NCBI GenBank assembly: GCA_032123675.1
Contig: JAQBEX010000057.1
Location: 1 to 6,146, forward strand
Reading direction: 5' to 3'
Length of the DNA stretch: 6,146 bases
DNA from: Prado023 sp032123675
GTDB taxonomy: Bacteria; Actinomycetota; Actinomycetes; S36-B12; CAIYMF01
Both the position numbers and the translations under genes were made by a program. This document shows, piece after piece, positions 5,220 through 6,146 of this stretch (positions are counted from its first letter, which is position 1; each line of letters opens with the position of its first letter). The notes beneath the pieces were generated by a model that was not told the DNA's origin, ran no database searches, and saw nothing but the letters and a program-made list of their open reading frames with translations.

Positions 5220-6146
5220 ATGCGGGTTGCGCGTGCGGTTGTTGCCATGACCTCTGGGGTCCTGGCGCTGACGCTCCTGGGAGCACCAGCGCAGGCCGAG
5301 GAGCCGCCGGTGGTGCTCCCGTTCCCCATCCCCAGCGTCACCCTTCCCACCGAGCTCGACCGGCCGGCCTTCTACGAGGCCCAGAGGTTGTGCGACCCGG
5401 TTGCCCGGCCCGGTGCCAACGCCCTGGCTTCCCTGGTGCAGGCCACCTACGGCCCCGCGACCATCTACATCCCCCGGGGCTGCACATCGAGTACCAGCGA
5501 GCACTTCGACGGCCGAGCGGTGGACTGGATGCGCTCGGTGCGGGTCCCCGAGGAGCGGGCCCAGGCCGACGCGTTCGTCAACTGGTTGCTCGCCCCGGCC
5601 CCTGACGGCACGCCGCACGCGATGGCCCGCCGGCTCGGGATCATGTACATCATCTGGAACAACCAGATGATTCGCATGTACGACCCGGGCCGTGGCTGGA
5701 CCGACTACCGCAGCTGCCTGTCGTCGGGCAGGGCGGGCACGAGCCTGGACACCTCATGCCACCGCAACCACGTGCACTTCTCGATGTCATGGGACGGGGC
5801 CGGCGCGGTCACCAGCTGGTGGTCCGGGGTCGCCCAGACCCAGCCGTTCTGTGCGGCCGCCAGCACCAGGGCGGTCCCCGGATCGGGCTCGACCGCTGTC
5901 CTGGCCGCGGCGTCGGACGTGCCCGGCCTGGTCCCGGTCCCCGCGACCACGATCCTGGACACCCGGGCAGGCGTCGGTGCGCGCCTGGTCGACCCCTGCC
6001 GGGTCCTTGCCGGACGGTCGCTGTATCCCACCGCCCGGGCCGCCGGAATCGTCCCACCCGAGGCGACGTCGGTCGTCCTGAAGGTGACGTCCTCGAGCAA
6101 CGCCCCGGCGCCTAGACTCCTGTGGTGCTTGCCGATGACCCCCAGC
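5220..6146 (+). CDS. Secreted putative zinc peptidase (LAS/M15-like) with a C-terminal beta module, 3' truncated by the window
   Basis: An open frame of 309 codons with no stop before the window edge. Residues 1-26 are a classical signal peptide: MRVAR, a hydrophobic core GVLALTLLG, and cleavage after APAQA. Residues about 50-205 form a catalytic-type domain. It has CDPVARPGA (58-66), SEHFDGRAVDW (93-103, matching the SxHxxGxAxD zinc motif) and CHRNHVHFS (180-188, the HxH motif), which predicts zinc ligands His95, Asp102 and His184 or His186. This matches the LAS/M15-type layout and closely resembles actinobacterial secreted proteins annotated with an 'ARB-07466-like C-terminal domain'. Cys58/Cys88 and Cys166/Cys180 are candidate disulfides. 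From about 238 a second module begins (PVPATTILDTRAGVGARL ... GIVPPEATSVVLKVTSSSNA), resembling the repeated 'LLDTRxGxG ... VPAxATAVVLNVT' beta modules of actinobacterial exported proteins. Likely role: extracellular peptidoglycan or peptide cleavage, with the C-terminal module for surface binding; the substrate is unknown. Confidence 0.85.
   Translation, partial: MRVARAVVAMTSGVLALTLLGAPAQAEEPPVVLPFPIPSVTLPTELDRPAFYEAQRLCDPVARPGANALASLVQATYGPATIYIPRGCTSSTSEHFDGRAVDWMRSVRVPEERAQADAFVNWLLAPAPDGTPHAMARRLGIMYIIWNNQMIRMYDPGRGWTDYRSCLSSGRAGTSLDTSCHRNHVHFSMSWDGAGAVTSWWSGVAQTQPFCAAASTRAVPGSGSTAVLAAASDVPGLVPVPATTILDTRAGVGARLVDPCRVLAGRSLYPTARAAGIVPPEATSVVLKVTSSSNAPAPRLLWCLPMTPS

Noticed and set aside
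5183..5350. N-terminal extension of the deacetylase to an ATG at 5350.
   Set aside because: It would be antisense to the signal peptide of the divergent secreted protein, and the added residues do not belong to the PIG-L fold, which starts at about TRVLVVTAHPDD.
4019..5605. A 528-codon open frame on the plus strand.
   Set aside because: It runs antisense to the four-TM protein and the deacetylase, then overlaps the secreted peptidase in another frame. Both minus-strand proteins have clear domains or helices, so this is a GC-bias artefact.
1..6146. Search by eye for CRISPR arrays, tRNA or rRNA genes, transposases, toxin-antitoxin or phage genes.
   Set aside because: None was recognised. The window is fully occupied by ordinary chromosomal protein genes with short intergenic gaps (none over 150 bp).

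Overview
The window is chromosomal DNA from a high-GC Gram-positive bacterium (Actinomycetota). The evidence is very GC-rich sequence with G/C-ending codons, the conserved C-terminus of GuaA at the left edge, a PspC-fused HisKA_3-type histidine kinase with a NarL/LuxR regulator, TANNNT-like -10 elements placed for leaderless transcription, and a secreted protein with the actinobacterial 'DTR ... VVLxVT' type of C-terminal module. I cannot place it to genus from sequence alone.

Layout from left to right. Positions 1-158 are the 3' end of guaA (GMP synthase, + strand), followed by a small duplication of its 3' tail and a GC-rich hairpin that probably terminates transcription from both sides. 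Positions 300-1926 (- strand) hold two overlapping genes: a 462-residue PspC / multi-TM / toast-rack-like membrane protein and a small two-TM protein. A 132-bp divergent intergenic region (1927-2058) carries a striking array of five CCCTGA half-sites at 11-12 bp spacing. Positions 2059-3949 (+ strand) encode a two-component system: a PspC-domain histidine kinase and a NarL/LuxR response regulator whose start overlaps the kinase stop. Positions 4037-5182 (- strand) hold a small four-TM membrane protein and a PIG-L/LmbE-family deacetylase. Positions 5220-6146 (+ strand, running off the right edge) encode a secreted putative zinc peptidase with a SxHxxGxAxD / HxH signature, followed by the start of a beta-rich C-terminal module.

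The central block (300-3949) reads as one envelope-stress signalling module. Two membrane proteins each carry a PspC domain. One is fused to a histidine kinase and the other to a toast-rack-like sensor domain, as in the LiaF/LiaS/LiaR logic of the Psp/Lia stress systems. They are transcribed divergently from a shared region whose phased repeat array is the obvious candidate binding site for the LuxR-type regulator. PspC-kinase and PspC-toast-rack architectures have been described in actinobacteria. The operator array, and possible weaker copies near the adjacent membrane-protein gene, are to my knowledge not described and are the main lead here. The right-hand genes (membrane protein, deacetylase, secreted peptidase) are envelope- or carbohydrate-related, but nothing firmly ties them to the stress module.
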